Shown here: piece after piece, positions 1-12,355 of the stretch
Numbering within the stretch: the first letter of the stretch is position 1
How the letters are laid out: each line of letters begins with the position of its first letter
Source of the DNA: Agapetus fuscipes
Taxonomy: Eukaryota; Arthropoda; Insecta; Trichoptera; Glossosomatidae
Direction: 5' to 3'
Length of the DNA: 64,000 nt
NCBI GenBank assembly: GCA_951799405.1
Contig: OX637353.1
Span: forward strand, 7,626,001 to 7,690,000
Program-made: the position numbers and the translations under genes
The notes under the pieces: generated by a model
Seen by the model: only the letters and a program-made list of their open reading frames with translations
Database searches by the model: none
What the model was told of the DNA's origin: nothing

Positions 1-179
1 CACAAAATCTTTGCGTTGCAAAAGCGATACATATGACAACTTTTTCGCACGATTTCTACCAAAAGTCCGAAAATTCGCGATATTTGCGTAAAACCTGAAA
101 TTTCGCGTTATTCGCGTGAAAACATCAAAATTCGCGAATAAATTCGTTTTATCGCGATCGCGAAATTTTCCAGTCCCTA
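1..179 (-). mobile_element. hAT-like MITE terminus, cut by the window edge
   Basis: Read on the minus strand, the element begins TAGGGACTGGAAAATTTCGC at 179 and continues into a subterminal region packed with TTCGCG/CGCGAA words (about 70-165). A TAGGGA-type end with clustered short subterminal repeats is what hAT non-autonomous elements look like. The other end and one target-site copy lie outside the window, so the superfamily is inferred. Confidence 0.5.
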
Positions 180-1507
180 CTCATAACACATTATATTTCA
201 AAACATTTTAATAAAGAACGTGGCAACTATTGCAGTAGATGTATTTTGATAATGGACTCTAAACATCATCGGAATGATGTTCAATTTCTGAGCGAGCAAA
301 CGTCACCCTTTTATGAAACTAAGGCCCTGAGCAAGCCATAAGAAAATCTTTATGTGCAAACTTTAAGCTGAACGCGGTGAAAATCGGCCCTAACATCGCC
401 AATTTCCAAAACGTTACTTTTGATAGTTTGGGATGTGACCTGAATTGCTTATATTTAAGGAGTATTTCGATGACGAAAAACAAAAAATAGCCATTGATTG
501 TTAGGGGTTCGAAGGCTGCAATGTCATAATAGCGTCTTCTTTTGAATGTCATCTAAAGTCACTAATATTTGATTTGCGCCGTATGTATTTATTTGCTTGA
601 TAGCAATAATTCCTTGGAATAGTTGACTACGTGCTGTTGTCGTTTTTAAAATCCTAGAAGATTTTATATCTGCCTTAGAGTGCGTCGGAAAAGTAACATC
701 GTTTTAAATGTACATAAATGGGGAAAATCGAAGGACTACAAAGGCTCGATGAAGGCAAATCTTCTGGATGGAAAATATAAGAGAGGGAATTGGAATCATA
801 AGTGTGGAGGAGCTGTTTTTACCGGCACATGTTTGCTAAGGTGATCGCTTACTTTGAAAGGATCCGACAAGGCATATAAAAAAGAAAAAGGAAAGAATAA
901 CAAAACCTTCAACAGTGTGCTGACGAAGCCTATCCTAGATATAGTAGAAGCTTCAGCTACAATCGACTCCGGCAACAGATTCAAGAAAGAACCCACAAGA
1001 ACTATGGAATTTGTATTGACTCCATTGTTATTCGATCGTGATGTGCTTTACCATACGTTCGTCATAATAAAGGTAATTTCACGTGCATTTTGAGTTGATA
1101 TAATTAGATGAGCACACTCCCAACAATATCCGCTATCGGGGCATTTCTGAAATTAGACATGTCGACGAAACTCGTACAACTTTACCTGCGAGCGCTAAGC
1201 TCAGCCAAAGTCGGCAACATATCACGTTCAACATTTGACTCGGCCAAAGTTTGTTTGCAATTTGAAGATAGTTGAATGCTTAAGTTGTTATTTAATAATT
1301 GTCTGTGAATACAAAGCCGCGAGTTGCAAAGCTATATTACTTGGAAGCCTATAATTACTTAGGCTCGTACAAGGAAAGTGCATGTACTTGTTTTTTGACA
1401 CTTTTTTAGAATTAACAATTTTAAGATTGTATTCGCTTTATTTCATTTCATCAACATGTTCATTATATTAACCTTTAATCATAAATTTTACTGTGTGTTG
1501 TGTTACT
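180..1507. other. Unassigned AT-rich stretch
   Basis: No gene, tRNA or recognised repeat. Two short ORFs on opposite strands overlap at 796-1093; neither resembles a known protein and the overlap suggests chance. Around 1199-1255 the phrase CTCAGCCAAAGT recurs with one change about 50 nt later as a weak direct repeat. Confidence 0.4.
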
Positions 1508-1725
1508 TTGACTTATAGATTGGTGTGAGCATAGCTGCCTGTTCTCTTTAAATCAGTTCACTACTTCCAATGACAAGAAAAGACCGTAAGAGTTGCAAGG
1601 CTCATGTTTATTTGTGGTTTGGTTTTCAGTAAGTTAAAACAAAGCATGTATAAGCGTTAATTTAGACATGTCGCTTATAGACGTTGATTAAATATGAATT
1701 TTAATTGTTAAATATTATGTAAATT
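1508..1725 (+). repeat. R-family SINE-like repeat, most decayed copy
   Basis: Recognisable landmarks in order: TTGACTTATAG at 1508, GTTCACT at 1556, GAGTTGCAAGGCTCATGTTTATTTG at about 1589-1613 and a GAATTTTAATTGTTAAATATT remnant near the 3' end. There are many substitutions and no 7-mer tail. It sits directly upstream of a much younger copy. Confidence 0.6.
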
Positions 1726-1748
1726 ATATTATTTATATTGATGAATTG

Positions 1749-1958
1749 AAAAAATGGTTCACTTTGCCAATGTCACCCTTGTTTCAGGGAATGTCGGCAA
1801 GAGTTGCAGGGCTTATGTTCATTTGAGGTTTGGATTTTTTTTGTAAGTACACAATCAGCATTTGTAAGCGCAAACTACACGTGTTTGTTTGTGGGCATAC
1901 ATCTGAGAGCTTTGAATGAATATATCCTTGCAACTTAGATTATAGATTATAGATAGAT
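1749..1958 (+). repeat. R-family repeat, subfamily A, 5'-truncated
   Basis: Starts at AAAAAATGGTTCACTTTGCC and is then complete to the tail TTAGATTATAGATTATAGATAGAT. Subfamily A markers are AGCATTTGTAAGCGC, CACGTGTTTGTTTGTGGGCATACATCTGAGAGC and AATGAATATATCC. Confidence 0.85.
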
Positions 1959-2392
1959 GATCAAGTGTATAAGTCTTGAAATTAAATACATCAGGAAAAT
2001 AAAACAATATTCAATTAAAATAAATACGGTCGTTAAACATTTTGTATAGAAACAAAGCGGATCTTACGAACCGTGTTGAAGAAATGTCATCGAAGAAACG
2101 TAACCCGTGTATCAAATCCGTTTCTTATTCTAAAATACAAAATTAATGGAGCTACAGTAAATTAAATCAAATTCGTGATATTTTTTGTCTTTTATTATAA
2201 CCGGGCTTTATTTTTCTGTAAGGGATTACTTGATTCTATTCGGAGAGCTTAAAGCTCCGGCCAAACATAGTACAGGTGAGCTTATATGATTGTTACGAGA
2301 GGATAATACGTGTTCCCAATAACTGCATTCGTTGGTTTTGGTTGGTAAGGCTTCATCAATTTCCAGGTAAGCCTCGAGCTTTTGCCTTCACT

Positions 2393-2535
2393 CAAGTATA
2401 AAACTTGACGTTACAACTAAACCATAGCGTGCTACCAAGAAAAATGTACACTAAAACACCCACTAGAGGCGTTATGTCGATTAAGACTATTTTTTTATTA
2501 ACGCTGTATTTGAGTTTGTACGTTAAAATACTTGT
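2393..2535. mobile_element. P-family foldback MITE
   Basis: Left end CAAGTATAAAACTTGACGTT and onward pairs imperfectly with the right end, whose reverse complement is CAAGTATTTTAACGTACAAA and onward. The inner edges are CCATAGCGT and AACGCTGTA. The centre carries CACTAGAGGCGTT, a motif shared with other P copies. No coding capacity. Confidence 0.6.
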
Positions 2536-4431
2536 TGTAGAACTGGTCAGAGGGATTTCAGTTTTACGGGATTTGAGTACTTCGAGTATAAAATATTGCG
2601 TGAACTCACTTCGATTGAGTAAATCTAAAAAATGTGTGAAAACTAAAACACTCTCTAAGAGTGCCGTTGTATTTTTGATACATTTTAGATTTACGGGCTT
2701 GAGATGAGATTTACGTGATATTTTGTACTCGCGTTACAGTTTATTTTTCCATGTTTTGATGTCGTAAATTTGTTTGCAGTGTGACAACTGTCAAAGCCGG
2801 GAATGGATTAGGGTCTCTGCTAACTGTATTAATGAGAATTAATTACTCGCATTTACAAAACAAACAAGTTTTTTTTAGTTTCGAATTTGACAAATAAAAA
2901 GTTCAACATTCTACGGATGGAAAAAATATCACCATTTGCAAGTTAGAAGGAGTTTTAGTTGCCATACAAATAGTGCTCAAGTACAAGTGTTTACTGCAAA
3001 ACGAAGTAAAAAAAGTAATCAAAATTGCACATAAAAATGATAAGAAACACATTTTAATCTGTTTACAGAATTTTAATACTCGCATATACTGTCGATATAA
3101 AATTTGAATTCAAATGAGTTTTATGAAGAAAAAAATAAAAACCATAATGACCGTCAATAATAAAATAGTGAAAAATGACAGGAAACATTTTGTTTATTTA
3201 TACTGTCAGATGCAAAAATAAATATTCTTCTAACGTTCACAAACACGTGTTAGCTCGAGTTGACATATGAACATGTGAACCTTAATACTTTCAAAATATA
3301 AAAATAAATTCCTACAGCTCTCTTGCACTGTGATTTTGGTAATAGTGAACTAATTTATTTAGAGTATGCGTGGTCAGATTTGTATTAACTTTTAAGTCAG
3401 ACAAATATTTTGGGAAAATTAAAGATGCACTTTTAAATTTGAATACTTGAGCATTTTTTTAGTTCAAAAATGGATTAAAGAAGTGTGACAAAAGAATAAG
3501 GTTAAAATAACATTCAATAAAAGGATACTAAAAAGTTAAAATGTATGTTTGTTTAAATAAAAGCACAAATAAACTTTTCATTTGACTTCGTATTATAAAA
3601 GTTGTACACATATCTGTAAACCTATCTCAGCCCAATACAAAAACAAACTTTCATACTTAAAAGCGTAATACATTTTCACAGTCGATACATTGTATGCAAA
3701 GTAGAATTCTTGCATACGGCCATTCCCCGCCGTCCATTCCATTCGACTCCAAAGATTGATTTTTCGACTCGGAAAAAAAACTTTCACAGAATGCGCCTGA
3801 AAATCGGACCCGGGACGGAAAATTTTAAATTAAAAACATAAATCAAGCAACTTGCTCCGAGCACACTGAGCCTCCCCATACTTGCTTACACTGATTCGGC
3901 GTTTACTATTTGTACGCGACGGTGCAAGTAAATGAGAGCTTTAGTTTTTTTTCTGTACACAACGTGCAAAAATACAAATCCGTTTTGCATATTTTAATCT
4001 TGCTTGCTTGTTCCGACTGCACCCTTTGTAAGTGCGGAATATCTTAGTTTGTACTTGTTATAATATTTTACTATCAACCGCGCGTGGTTGGTTTTAAAAT
4101 TTTAATTTTCGCTGCACTCTTTAATTGCACTTTTTTCTTTTTTTTAATTGTTTCACTTTTGGTTCTATCTTTTTTTTACGTGTTGTCTCAAAATATAAAA
4201 ATGTGAGAAGGAAAATATGCACAACTTTCTTTTCCGTATATATAAATTAAAATCTGTTGATGTTTTTTTTTATTAAACTGACTCCCCATAATTGATACTA
4301 TTGTAATAAAACAACGCAATTATTTTTCATAGTTGAACTAATGAATGGGTTTCATTTTAGTATATACGTTGTAAGAATAAATTATGGTTTATCTTCAATA
4401 TTGGCAATTCCAGTATTGCTGCTATTCCTTG
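2536..4431. other. Unassigned AT-rich intronic DNA
   Basis: No supported gene. Part of 2570-2730 reuses P-like words (GAGTATAAAATATTGCGTGA, TTTACGGG) and may be another decayed foldback element. Short ORFs at 2903-3085 and 3593-3787 have no recognisable content. Confidence 0.35.
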
Positions 4432-4678
4432 TATTCCTTGACTTATAGGTTGTTATGAGGCTGACCACCCATACTGTAAAAAATGGTTCATTTTGCCAAT
4501 GTCACCCCTGTTTCAGGGAAGGTCGGCAAAAGTTGTGGGGCTTATGTTCATTTGAGGTTTGGATTTTATATATCTGCATATATTTATATATATACATTTT
4601 ATATAGGCATACATCTGAGAGCTTTAAATGAATATATACTTGCAACTTAGATTATTATTAATTTATTATTATTATTAT
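4432..4678 (+). repeat. R-family repeat, subfamily A, with internal AT replacement
   Basis: The 5' end TATTCCTTGACTTATAGG is intact. The 3' half is normal (GGCATACATCTGAGAGC), but the region that usually holds GTAAGTACACATTCAGC and the CACGTGT box is replaced by an AT-repeat (about 4568-4602). The tail is a TTA-rich run rather than the regular 7-mers. Confidence 0.85.
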
Positions 4679-5109
4679 GCTGATATTGTTGGCAATAAAA
4701 TTTGTTGAGTACCTTTAAAATGTGTTTCACCTAAAAACAGCACGTAAAAAATGTCGGAGTAATGGTAGCAAATATAAGCGCGGTTTAATTTTGCGTCTTA
4801 AATTTACTATTGAAATAAATTAATGTTACTTGTGTTGTAAAAAGGTTGGAAAGGAATGAAAGGAATGTTGAGTGTGGAAATTCGTTAATATTTAAAAGAT
4901 ATTAAAAAGAAAAACATGTTCTTAGCTCGTAACAATAATAAAATAGAACAAAAAATGTAACGAGAAAAAAGAGAATAGTTTTTTCTTTAAATCTTTTTTA
5001 AATGTGTAGATTTCAAGGAAAAATCCATCTTACGTAATAATGGCAAACTTTTTCTTAGTTTCGCGATTTTTCACAATTAAAAGAAAACACACAATAATCC
5101 CCATGATAA

Positions 5110-5350
5110 AGTTAAGCGTTTGTTTGTGTGTCTGGGGTCGGGATCTTTGTTTAGAGTTCAAGCGAGGGCGCTTTGCGACAAGCGCGACAATAGATTAGGA
5201 AACGGTGAGCAAAGCGAGCGAAAGGCGGCAAAAAAAGCGTGCAAGGCAAGAAATTACAACTGTCCAACTTACGGGCGCCGGCGACGAAAGTTACTCTTTA
5301 GGAGTAACGTATTACACACCGAATGCGATGCTACGTTTTCAATTAAACTT
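5110..5350. other. GC-richer single-copy patch with a 78-codon ORF
   Basis: This block stands out from the AT-rich surroundings. An open frame on the + strand (5120-5356) yields an Arg/Lys-rich peptide with RKAAKKACKARN and GRRRRK. I do not recognise it, and there is no clear splice context. It could be a regulatory or transposon-derived fragment; I would not call it a gene. Confidence 0.25.
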
Positions 5351-5840
5351 ACTTAGGTATTTCTAATAAAAGTCAGTTTTTTCCCTTTTTACTTTTAATG
5401 CAGTTTTCTATTTGTTTCCATTTTTAATATTTTCCAATTACGATGTGTTTTTTTCATTCCCCTTCTTACAATTATTTTTTTATGACATGTTATTCATTAT
5501 CATTAACTGATCATCTTAATACATGATTTTGACTTACACTTGCTAACAACGAAATTAAAATCACCATTCAATATAGTTTGCAGCATGTTTCATCCATCTA
5601 CTTCTGAATTCCTCCATTTCCAAACAATCTTTTCGAGCTCCTCGTAATAGGAATACACATATCTTAATATATTAGTCTTGTTAGTATGTACTCTCGACGT
5701 GGTCAATGATCATCCGCGGAAGTTTGTCCCCTTGATCCTTTTCTTCCAATTTGTTTATGATAGTTTTTATTTTTTTATTTTTTACTGTTTAATTGTTTAG
5801 AGTTTATTTGTTTTATATATTTTAATGTATTAATTGCTTG

Positions 5841-6104
5841 TATTCCTTGACTGATAGGTTGGTATGCGACTGACCACCCATACTGTAAAAAATGGTTCAC
5901 TTTGCCATTGTCACCCCTGCTTCAGGGAAGGTCGGCAAGAGTTGCAGGGCTTATGTTCATTTGAGATTGGGTTTTTTATATTGTAGGTCCACATGCGTCA
6001 TGTCTAAGCGCGAAATTATGCATGTCTGCTTGTGGGAATGCATTTAATATGAATCTCAAATGATACATATCTTTGCAGCTTAGATTTAGATTTAGATTTA
6101 GATG
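5841..6104 (+). repeat. R-family repeat, subfamily B, full length
   Basis: Runs from TATTCCTTGACTGATAGG to a tail of TTTAGA units. Subfamily B markers are GTAGGTCCACATGCG, GTCTGCTTGTGGGAATGCATTTAATATGAATCTCAAATG and TTTGCAGCTT. The tail unit is 6 nt here, unlike the 7-mer in subfamily A. Confidence 0.88.
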
Positions 6105-7080
6105 GGATGATTTGATGAAGGAGTGGGATTTTCATAGTCCATCAAGTATCTAATTATTACAAGAAAAATTATTTTATCTTGTACGCCGATGTACATTTTT
6201 TTTTTTTTGTATCATTTGTTTTCGCGTTTTCATAAGTGATTTGATTGTATACATAATTTATAACGATAAATTAATATACATATTTTGATAATGAAAATGC
6301 TCTCAATACTTTGTACAAAAATTTACATGAAAAAATGCAGGTAAACTTCAAACTACACAGTGTACATTGTACGATGCAAACTATAAAATACTTGGTAATT
6401 TTCAGAGCAAGTTAGCTAAATGTGCAGACTTTCAGTGATTCCATAGCTCATTTTCAGCTATCGTCTTGAATATGAGCTCGTCTAGTTTAAACTTCCTTAG
6501 CTAGCTTAAACACATAGACGGTATAGTTCAGCAAAATGCCAAATCGACCGTGGAAGTATTAAAAAAACTTGATTACACTCTTCAAACTTCTTACTCGGGA
6601 AGAAATAATAAAATTCCTACTAAGGGAAACGCTTAAACGGGTTGGCGCACTATTGAAATGTACTTTGAATAAGTTTTTCCATGAAATTTTGATGACGTAT
6701 CAATGCCAAGCAATACAATTTATGAACATAACATGTATGAAAATGATATCGTTACAATTTTTTTCTGTTTATTATTATTTGAGTATTATTCTCTGTAATT
6801 TTTGGAAAAAAAATATCGGGGTAGTAAATATATCGCCACTTCCTTGCAGCGCCTCACGACAGAAGCAAAAATTCAAGCAACACCTCTGCAGCACTCATCC
6901 AGGGTGACATAGACCCTCAAGATTTTTAAAAATTGGAAAGCCTCCCGCACAGGACTCTTTAAAAAAAATATATGTATATATCTTTTTCTTTCATGTCAGT
7001 TGCTAAAATATATCATTTTCTGCTCAAAAAACTGTGATATATCTTAATGAACATTTTTTGCCTTTATTTTTCATTAAAAT
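6105..7080. other. Unassigned stretch with one 112-codon ORF
   Basis: The ORF at 6569-6907 (+) has no motif I know and no codon bias distinct from the AT-rich background. The part around 6840-6905 is slightly GC-richer. I see no splice-supported exon. Confidence 0.3.
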
Positions 7081-7318
7081 TTCTTGACATATAGGCTAGT
7101 ATGAGGCTGACTACCTAAACCATAAAAAATGGTTCACTTGCCAATGCCATCCTTATTTTAGGGAAGTTCGACCAAAGTTTCAGGGTTCATGTGAGGTTTG
7201 GATTTTAATTCGTAAGTACACATGCAGCGTTTGTAAGCGCAAACTTATCCGTGTATGTAGGCATGCATTGAATATGAATTTTAAATGTTATTATATATTT
7301 GCAATTTAGATCAAAGAT
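7081..7318 (+). repeat. R-family repeat, diverged copy
   Basis: TTCTTGACATATAGGCTAGT begins it and GCAATTTAGATCAAAGAT closes it. The central hairpin region is eroded, but GTTCACTTGCCAATGCCATCC and TGAGGTTTGGATTTTAAT are preserved. No tail array. Confidence 0.78.
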
Positions 7319-7811
7319 GATCGAAATCTCTTCTTAAGAAGGTTTTCATTTATTCGTCGTGGTTTAGGGAAATAGGCACTTAAACAGAAAGATCAAAATC
7401 AGTACAAATTTGAAAGAGAACAGAATTGAATTATAAAACATAATGTAGAGGTCTCAAAAAAGCAAAAGAAAGAAGAAATGAAAAACATCTCCACTTACAT
7501 TTTATTATTAATATAAGTCTGTTTATTGAATTCTGATTCTTTCTTAAAGAAGGTATATTTGGATCAAACTTTGAAAATTCAATATTATTTCAAAACGATT
7601 AATAAATCAAATAAGATTATTTACTTTCCCTGTTTATAAAAATATTATCAGTCAAAACAACAACATGGTTACGAGTAACAATAACATGTTTTGTTCTTCA
7701 AATCTCTTTGAAATTTCAACATTATTTTAAAGTCGATGTAGGTACATTATTAATTCACAAGATTAAAATGCAAAAAAAAACATTTTATTCACAAACTACT
7801 TCTACATTCTT

Positions 7812-8013
7812 CAGCTCGACTTTTTACAGGAAACTGAGCCAGTTCGTTAAGCCTTCGGGGCAGAAAAAGCCACCCCCGACTGCAGGCTGTGCAACTAGGG
7901 GTTGCAAGGGGTAGGTATGACGTGAGAGGGTAGCGGGGATTCGAACCGATGATCCCGTGAGATCAGATTTGCATCTTAAAGGTGCAGAGTTGCACCTTAC
8001 TGAAACTCCTGTA
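7812..8013 (-). repeat. tRNA-headed SINE (family S4, single copy here)
   Basis: On the minus strand the head has AGTTTCAGTAAGGTGCAAC (A-box-like) and a near-perfect B box GGTTCGAATCCCC (B-box core about 7939-7951). A body follows with a GGGGGTGGCTTTTTCTGCCC stretch. The A-box match is loose. A short ORF on the + strand over its body is incidental. Confidence 0.5.
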
Positions 8014-8389
8014 TAAATAATTTAATTTGGACTGAAACTTCTTATACTTCGTCTTATTTTTGATGTTAAAAAGCAAAAATAATTATGATATATTATGCGG
8101 TTTTGTTTTCACTTACAAGTAAGCCCCAGGATTTTTTGTGCAATATTTTCTGCAGTTACACATCTCATTTGGGATACGTATTGGAGCTGTTACCGTTATT
8201 GTATCCTGCCGCCGTTCCACTAGGTGTGGCTGGTATCTCCGCAGATGTATCTTCACTTCTTTTCCTTGCATATCTCTTTCATCTCTTCAAAATTCAAAAT
8301 TTTCCTCATACTCTTCTCATACTCTTCTCTTATTACTCTTCTCTTATTCTCACTCAGTTTTCATAAATATAAAAATCATTATTTTTGTA

Positions 8390-8632
8390 AGGGTTTGGTG
8401 GTTCACACAGTGAACGTTCACTGTATTTATTTTAAAAAATAACCGCTTGAATTCACCCTCAATTTTATTTAATTATTTGGCTCGAATGTTTTTGCCTTAA
8501 AAAGGCATCCTCCAGGAGCAGTGACTTTCTTCCTGAGGATGTCTTTTTGAGGGGAAAGTATTCGAGCCAAAAATAAAAATCAAGTGTTAAGTGAATTAAA
8601 AATGTTGTATTTTTTAAAATAAAAATCATTGG
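8390..8632. repeat. Inverted pair of Penelope-like terminal repeats (diverged)
   Basis: The right half reads CCTGAGGATGTCTTTTTGAG then GGGAAAGTATTCGAGCC. The left half, reverse-complemented, reads CCTGGAGGATGCCTTTTTAA then GGCAAAAACATTCGAGCC. Both continue outward into AT-rich arms ending in TTTTTTAAAATAAA. The outer left flank has GTTCACACAGTGAACGTTCA, a motif also found at 10.2 kb and 32.7 kb. The arrangement is two terminal repeats head to head around about 8508-8524. Penelope affiliation is inferred from the hairpin-GAAA motif. Confidence 0.55.
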
Positions 8633-10227
8633 TTAGTAAAGCCTTACAGTGTTATTCTGAATTAGCTAGACCATGGCTCGTCCGCAAACTACACTGAGTT
8701 TTTCATATAAAAAAACAATGACTCGTAGATCAGCTATGGATTTTAAATAATAATTGCTTTACCTACTGTGATGCTGTTTTATTCGAAACATTATGCTAAG
8801 GGTGGTTAGAACATTTGAAGAAATGATTCCATAAATAAATCACATTCAATAAATAAATGGGTATAATTTACCTTTCTGCATTTTTTGAAGTAAAACAAAA
8901 ATGGCAGATTTATCACGTTTACTTGTGAATATTGTTTCTTGCACCCGGTCTGTCGTATTCCAGATTTGATCATGTCTGCTTCAATATCTTTGTAATTGCA
9001 ATTGATGCTCACCGTTTTTCATCCCATTTATTTTCTTCGTTCCTTTGAATTTTTCCATACATTATCATCGTTGCCGTAGATCTGTGAAGTAAAAGTCTAC
9101 GACAACTCTTACAGAAATAAATTGAAAATATTAATTTTGTTCTTCCTGTGATTCCTGTATAACGAATTATAACATAGCTAATGTATTAAAAAATGACCGT
9201 CATTTGTTATTATATTATCTAGATTTGTGAAATTGAAATGCAAATGCAAATCTAAAATTTCATCTATTTCCTCTTCATATATTTTTCATTGTCTTGAAGG
9301 CATCATTATTTTTTTACAATGTTGCTAACCTTTCTGGAGATTTACTGAAAATGTACACTAGCGAACAATAAACTGTATTTTTTTTAACTTTTTACTTACA
9401 TAAAGATTTGCGAGTAATCATGGGAAGACAATACTTATTTGTATGTTAATAGATTTGTCAGATTTGATTTTTTCTTTCTTAGCGGTCTGTAAAGTAGTAG
9501 TCTGGTCAAAGCCTAATGGATATATCTTGTAATTATTTATCAAAATGTGGGGGGGGTAAAATTTAAAAGAGACATTCAGCGAATACAGGTGTTCAATACT
9601 CGTTATGTTCAATCAGCCTATACGTTTATATAGGCTTATAGCAAATGAGTCTTAGCAGTGACGAAAAATCTTTTAAGAGTCACGGTGTGATTAAGACAAT
9701 AACAGCGCTCACCAAATAAATTCCATGATATCAAGTCACTTTTCTATTTTTAGATTCATTCCATTTTCATTAAAAGAGATTGTCATTTATCCGAGATGTG
9801 TTTAACTGTAAATATCAGCGAGGTACGGATTCGCATTAACCAACTTCTGATCCATTATTCATTATATTCAAAGGTTCCTGGGAAGTCCAATACTCCGTTA
9901 CCTTCCTCCCTCCCTTCTCCTCCCCTTCAGGCTTAAGGGCCTTTGATCTTTTGTACTTAATTGAGAAGCCGCGGCCGTTGGCAGTGAAAACGGTCCGACC
10001 GGAACGATGGAAAATAAAAAGCAATCTTCTTTGTCCGGGAGGAAGGAGAATTTACATCGAATCAGAAGCATTTCATTCCATGGGTTTATCCCACCAACAA
10101 ATGATTCTACCTACTTTTTAAGTTAAGCCCAATTCATCGAACGACGCCTCCTGCAAGAATAATATTTTTCGAATCCCTTTACCTTGATGTGTTTTCTATA
10201 GGTAAATGATTATTATAATAGATTTTG
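8633..10227. other. Unassigned AT-rich intronic DNA
   Basis: No repeat family recognised and no credible exon. A GC-richer patch at 9890-10020 (CTCCCTTCTCCTCCCC, AAGCCGCGGCCG, AAAACGGTCCGACCGG) contrasts with the surroundings and is a candidate conserved non-coding element, on composition alone. Confidence 0.35.
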
Positions 10228-10372
10228 TAGGGTTTGTGTATTCACACAGTGAAAATTCATTTTTTTGAAATATTTTTTTTTTCTAACGTAGTTTAATTTT
10301 CACAATAATATTTTATATCTCGAGCACTTTCGACCATCAATATTCAGGTCATTATCAAGAGTGATGTATGTC
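10228..10372 (-). repeat. Penelope-like terminal repeat fragment
   Basis: On the minus strand, CTTGATAATGACCTGAATATTG then GGTCGAAAGTGCTCGAG resembles the CTGATGA-hairpin-GAAA block of the other terminal repeats, with the first core degraded. The outer end GTTTGTGTATTCACACAGTG is shared with the palindromic copy near 32750. Confidence 0.5.
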
Positions 10373-10530
10373 AAATTAAAATTGTTAAGAACAAAGCATA
10401 GATCAAAATTATATAAATTCAAATAAAAGGTAGGTATAGGTACAATAAAGATGAACTTAATTTAAATTAAATATAACAGTCCAAAATTCAAAATGTTTTC
10501 TTTCTTTTAATTTTTTTAATTTTGCAAGGA

Positions 10531-10660
10531 AGAAAAATTTTATGATTGGAAAACATAAAATCGGAAACAGGAAATTATTTCTGACACCTTCAGTGGGATT
10601 CGAACCCAAGCTCTCGGCATGGCATGCAAGCACTCTACCAATTAAGCTATCTACCGGACA
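10531..10660 (-). repeat. S1 tRNA-headed SINE, 3'-truncated
   Basis: The minus-strand head is TCCGGTAGATAGCTTAATTG with B box GGGTTCGAATCCCAC, followed by TGAAGGTGTCAGAAATAATT and a short part of the body ending near CATAAAATTTTTC. The 3' two-thirds of the element are absent. Confidence 0.82.
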
Positions 10661-11403
10661 AATATACATTCCTAACAAAATTGTAGACAGCTATTGATGT
10701 TATCATTTATTTAAACGCAACTCTGAAAAATCAAACACTTTGTAGTACTTCGTTTCAGACGTGTCAAAAATACAAAGTTTTCGGAATGGAAGCCGCAACA
10801 ATGTGATTGGGTGGAGTGTATTATGTATAAGTGCTCCGCTTGTATCGACTGTTACCTACACTGTCACAATGACATCTTTTTTAAGGGCTTGCTCCCCATT
10901 TGTATGTTTGGTCAATAAAAAATTTAAGCTTCCATTAAAAAGTTTTGTGCACGCAAATCGCAATATCAATTTTCATACTGTTGGGATCGTGTTTCTACGA
11001 GGCTTAGGTACACCGCAGTTTATTTCAAAACAAATTCCGTATGCTTTTTAATATTGATGATAAAAAAAATGGGTAAATTAGAAAAGCTTTTTAGCGTATG
11101 TGAAAACTTGGGTTTGATAAGAACTGATCTCAGATCAATATTTTCTACACTCGTTTTGTTTTATTCTTTCAAATTATACTTTTGTCACAGCAATTTTATA
11201 TATGGATTAATTCCAATTTCATTGATTGTAGTGGCATTTACTTTGTAATCTTTCATCTTAACAAATAAAAAATAAAACAATTTTGTTTTTGATTACTTTG
11301 AATATATTCAATCCAATTTATTTTGTTTTAAATCTAAACATTTCAGTGATCAATAACTCAGTTTCACAAACATTTGCTATTAAACCAGACTGATATGGTT
11401 TGA
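10661..11403. other. Unassigned stretch with a 96-codon ORF
   Basis: The + ORF at 10761-11051 is not recognised; the sequence around 10840-10880 is slightly GC-richer. No splice signals persuade me that it is an exon. The remainder is AT-rich. Confidence 0.3.
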
Positions 11404-11660
11404 TCTATAATCTATAATCTATAATCTAAGTTGCAAGGATATATTCATTTAAAGCTCTCAGATGTATGCCCACAAACAAACACGTGTAGTTCGCGCTTAC
11501 AAATGCTGATGTGTACTTACAAATAAAATCCAAACTCAAATAAACATAAGCCCTGCAACTCCTGCCGACATTCCCTGAAACAGGGGTGACATTGGCAAAG
11601 TGAACCATTTTTTACAGTATGGGTGGTCAGCCTCATACCAACCTATAAGTCAAGGAATAC
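11404..11660 (-). repeat. R-family repeat, subfamily A, full length
   Basis: On the minus strand it runs GTATTCCTTGACTTATAGG to a clean tail of about three ATTATAG units. Very close to the 44062, 51809 and 55239 copies. Its 60-codon minus-strand ORF recurs at the same place in other copies and is a property of the repeat. Confidence 0.92.
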
Positions 11661-11999
11661 GAGTGATCTTCTTCAAAAATGGAAATAAAGTATTTCCCGT
11701 ATTGGTGTTTATTTCAAAACCAACATCTGAATACCAGCAAGCTTTATTTAGAGTTCACAAGAAATTACCCACTCCCTCGTAAGGCTGGGTCACATCCAGT
11801 GAATGGATCATCGGAGCCTTGAAAATATGGTTGCAATAATAGACAGAAAGAGTTGCAGGACAGTGGAAAGACCCAGTTTAGTTAGCTGAAAGGGGAGGTA
11901 GCTGACTGTAGAACATAAGATGAGAAAGGTATTGAACAGATAGCATTGACTGCAGTTTATCAAGGAGGCCAATACCTTCCACCATGGTTTTTCGTGATG

Positions 12000-12355
12000 A
12001 TGATGATGATGATTCATATTTTCATAATTCATAAGGTCTTTATTGTTTTTATCAATATGTACAAAATATTACAATAAAAATAAATTTAAAAAATCTAATT
12101 ACAATAAATACTCCCCAAAGTAAGCATAGCTTGTGTTTTGGGGAGGATGGATGGTGGATGATGGATTATTTGTTTCCTGTGGTGTCATTGGTTCAGGACC
12201 ATCTCAAGGGTGCCATGGTTTCTTGAAAACAGAAATGTCTTCAGTCTTTTTCTGAAGGTGGTGGTAGGTTTGTTCATTCGGAAATTGACGCGAAAATTGT
12301 TCCAGGCAACTGGCCCGGCTACCGTAAAACTCCTGCCATTGGTGATGATGATGAT
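12000..12355 (-). mobile_element. 5'-truncated non-LTR retrotransposon 3' end
   Basis: The minus-strand translation contains NGRSFTVAGPVAWNNFRVNF followed by KPTTTFRKRLKTFLFSRN, the pattern GRSF-AGP-WN-LP-F-LK-LF that closes many CR1/Jockey/L2-like reverse transcriptase ORFs. Stop at 12185. A 3' UTR follows with AATAAAGACC near 12030 and a terminal (ATC)n/CATCATCATC run (11995-12012). A similar CATCATCATC stretch flanks the 5' break at 12340-12355, so the insertion may have used or created this microsatellite. The catalytic RT domain is missing. Confidence 0.75.

Noticed and set aside
12000..12020. His-rich peptide MNYENMNHHHHHH as a coding start
   Set aside because: It is the (ATC)n tail of the LINE read in one frame.
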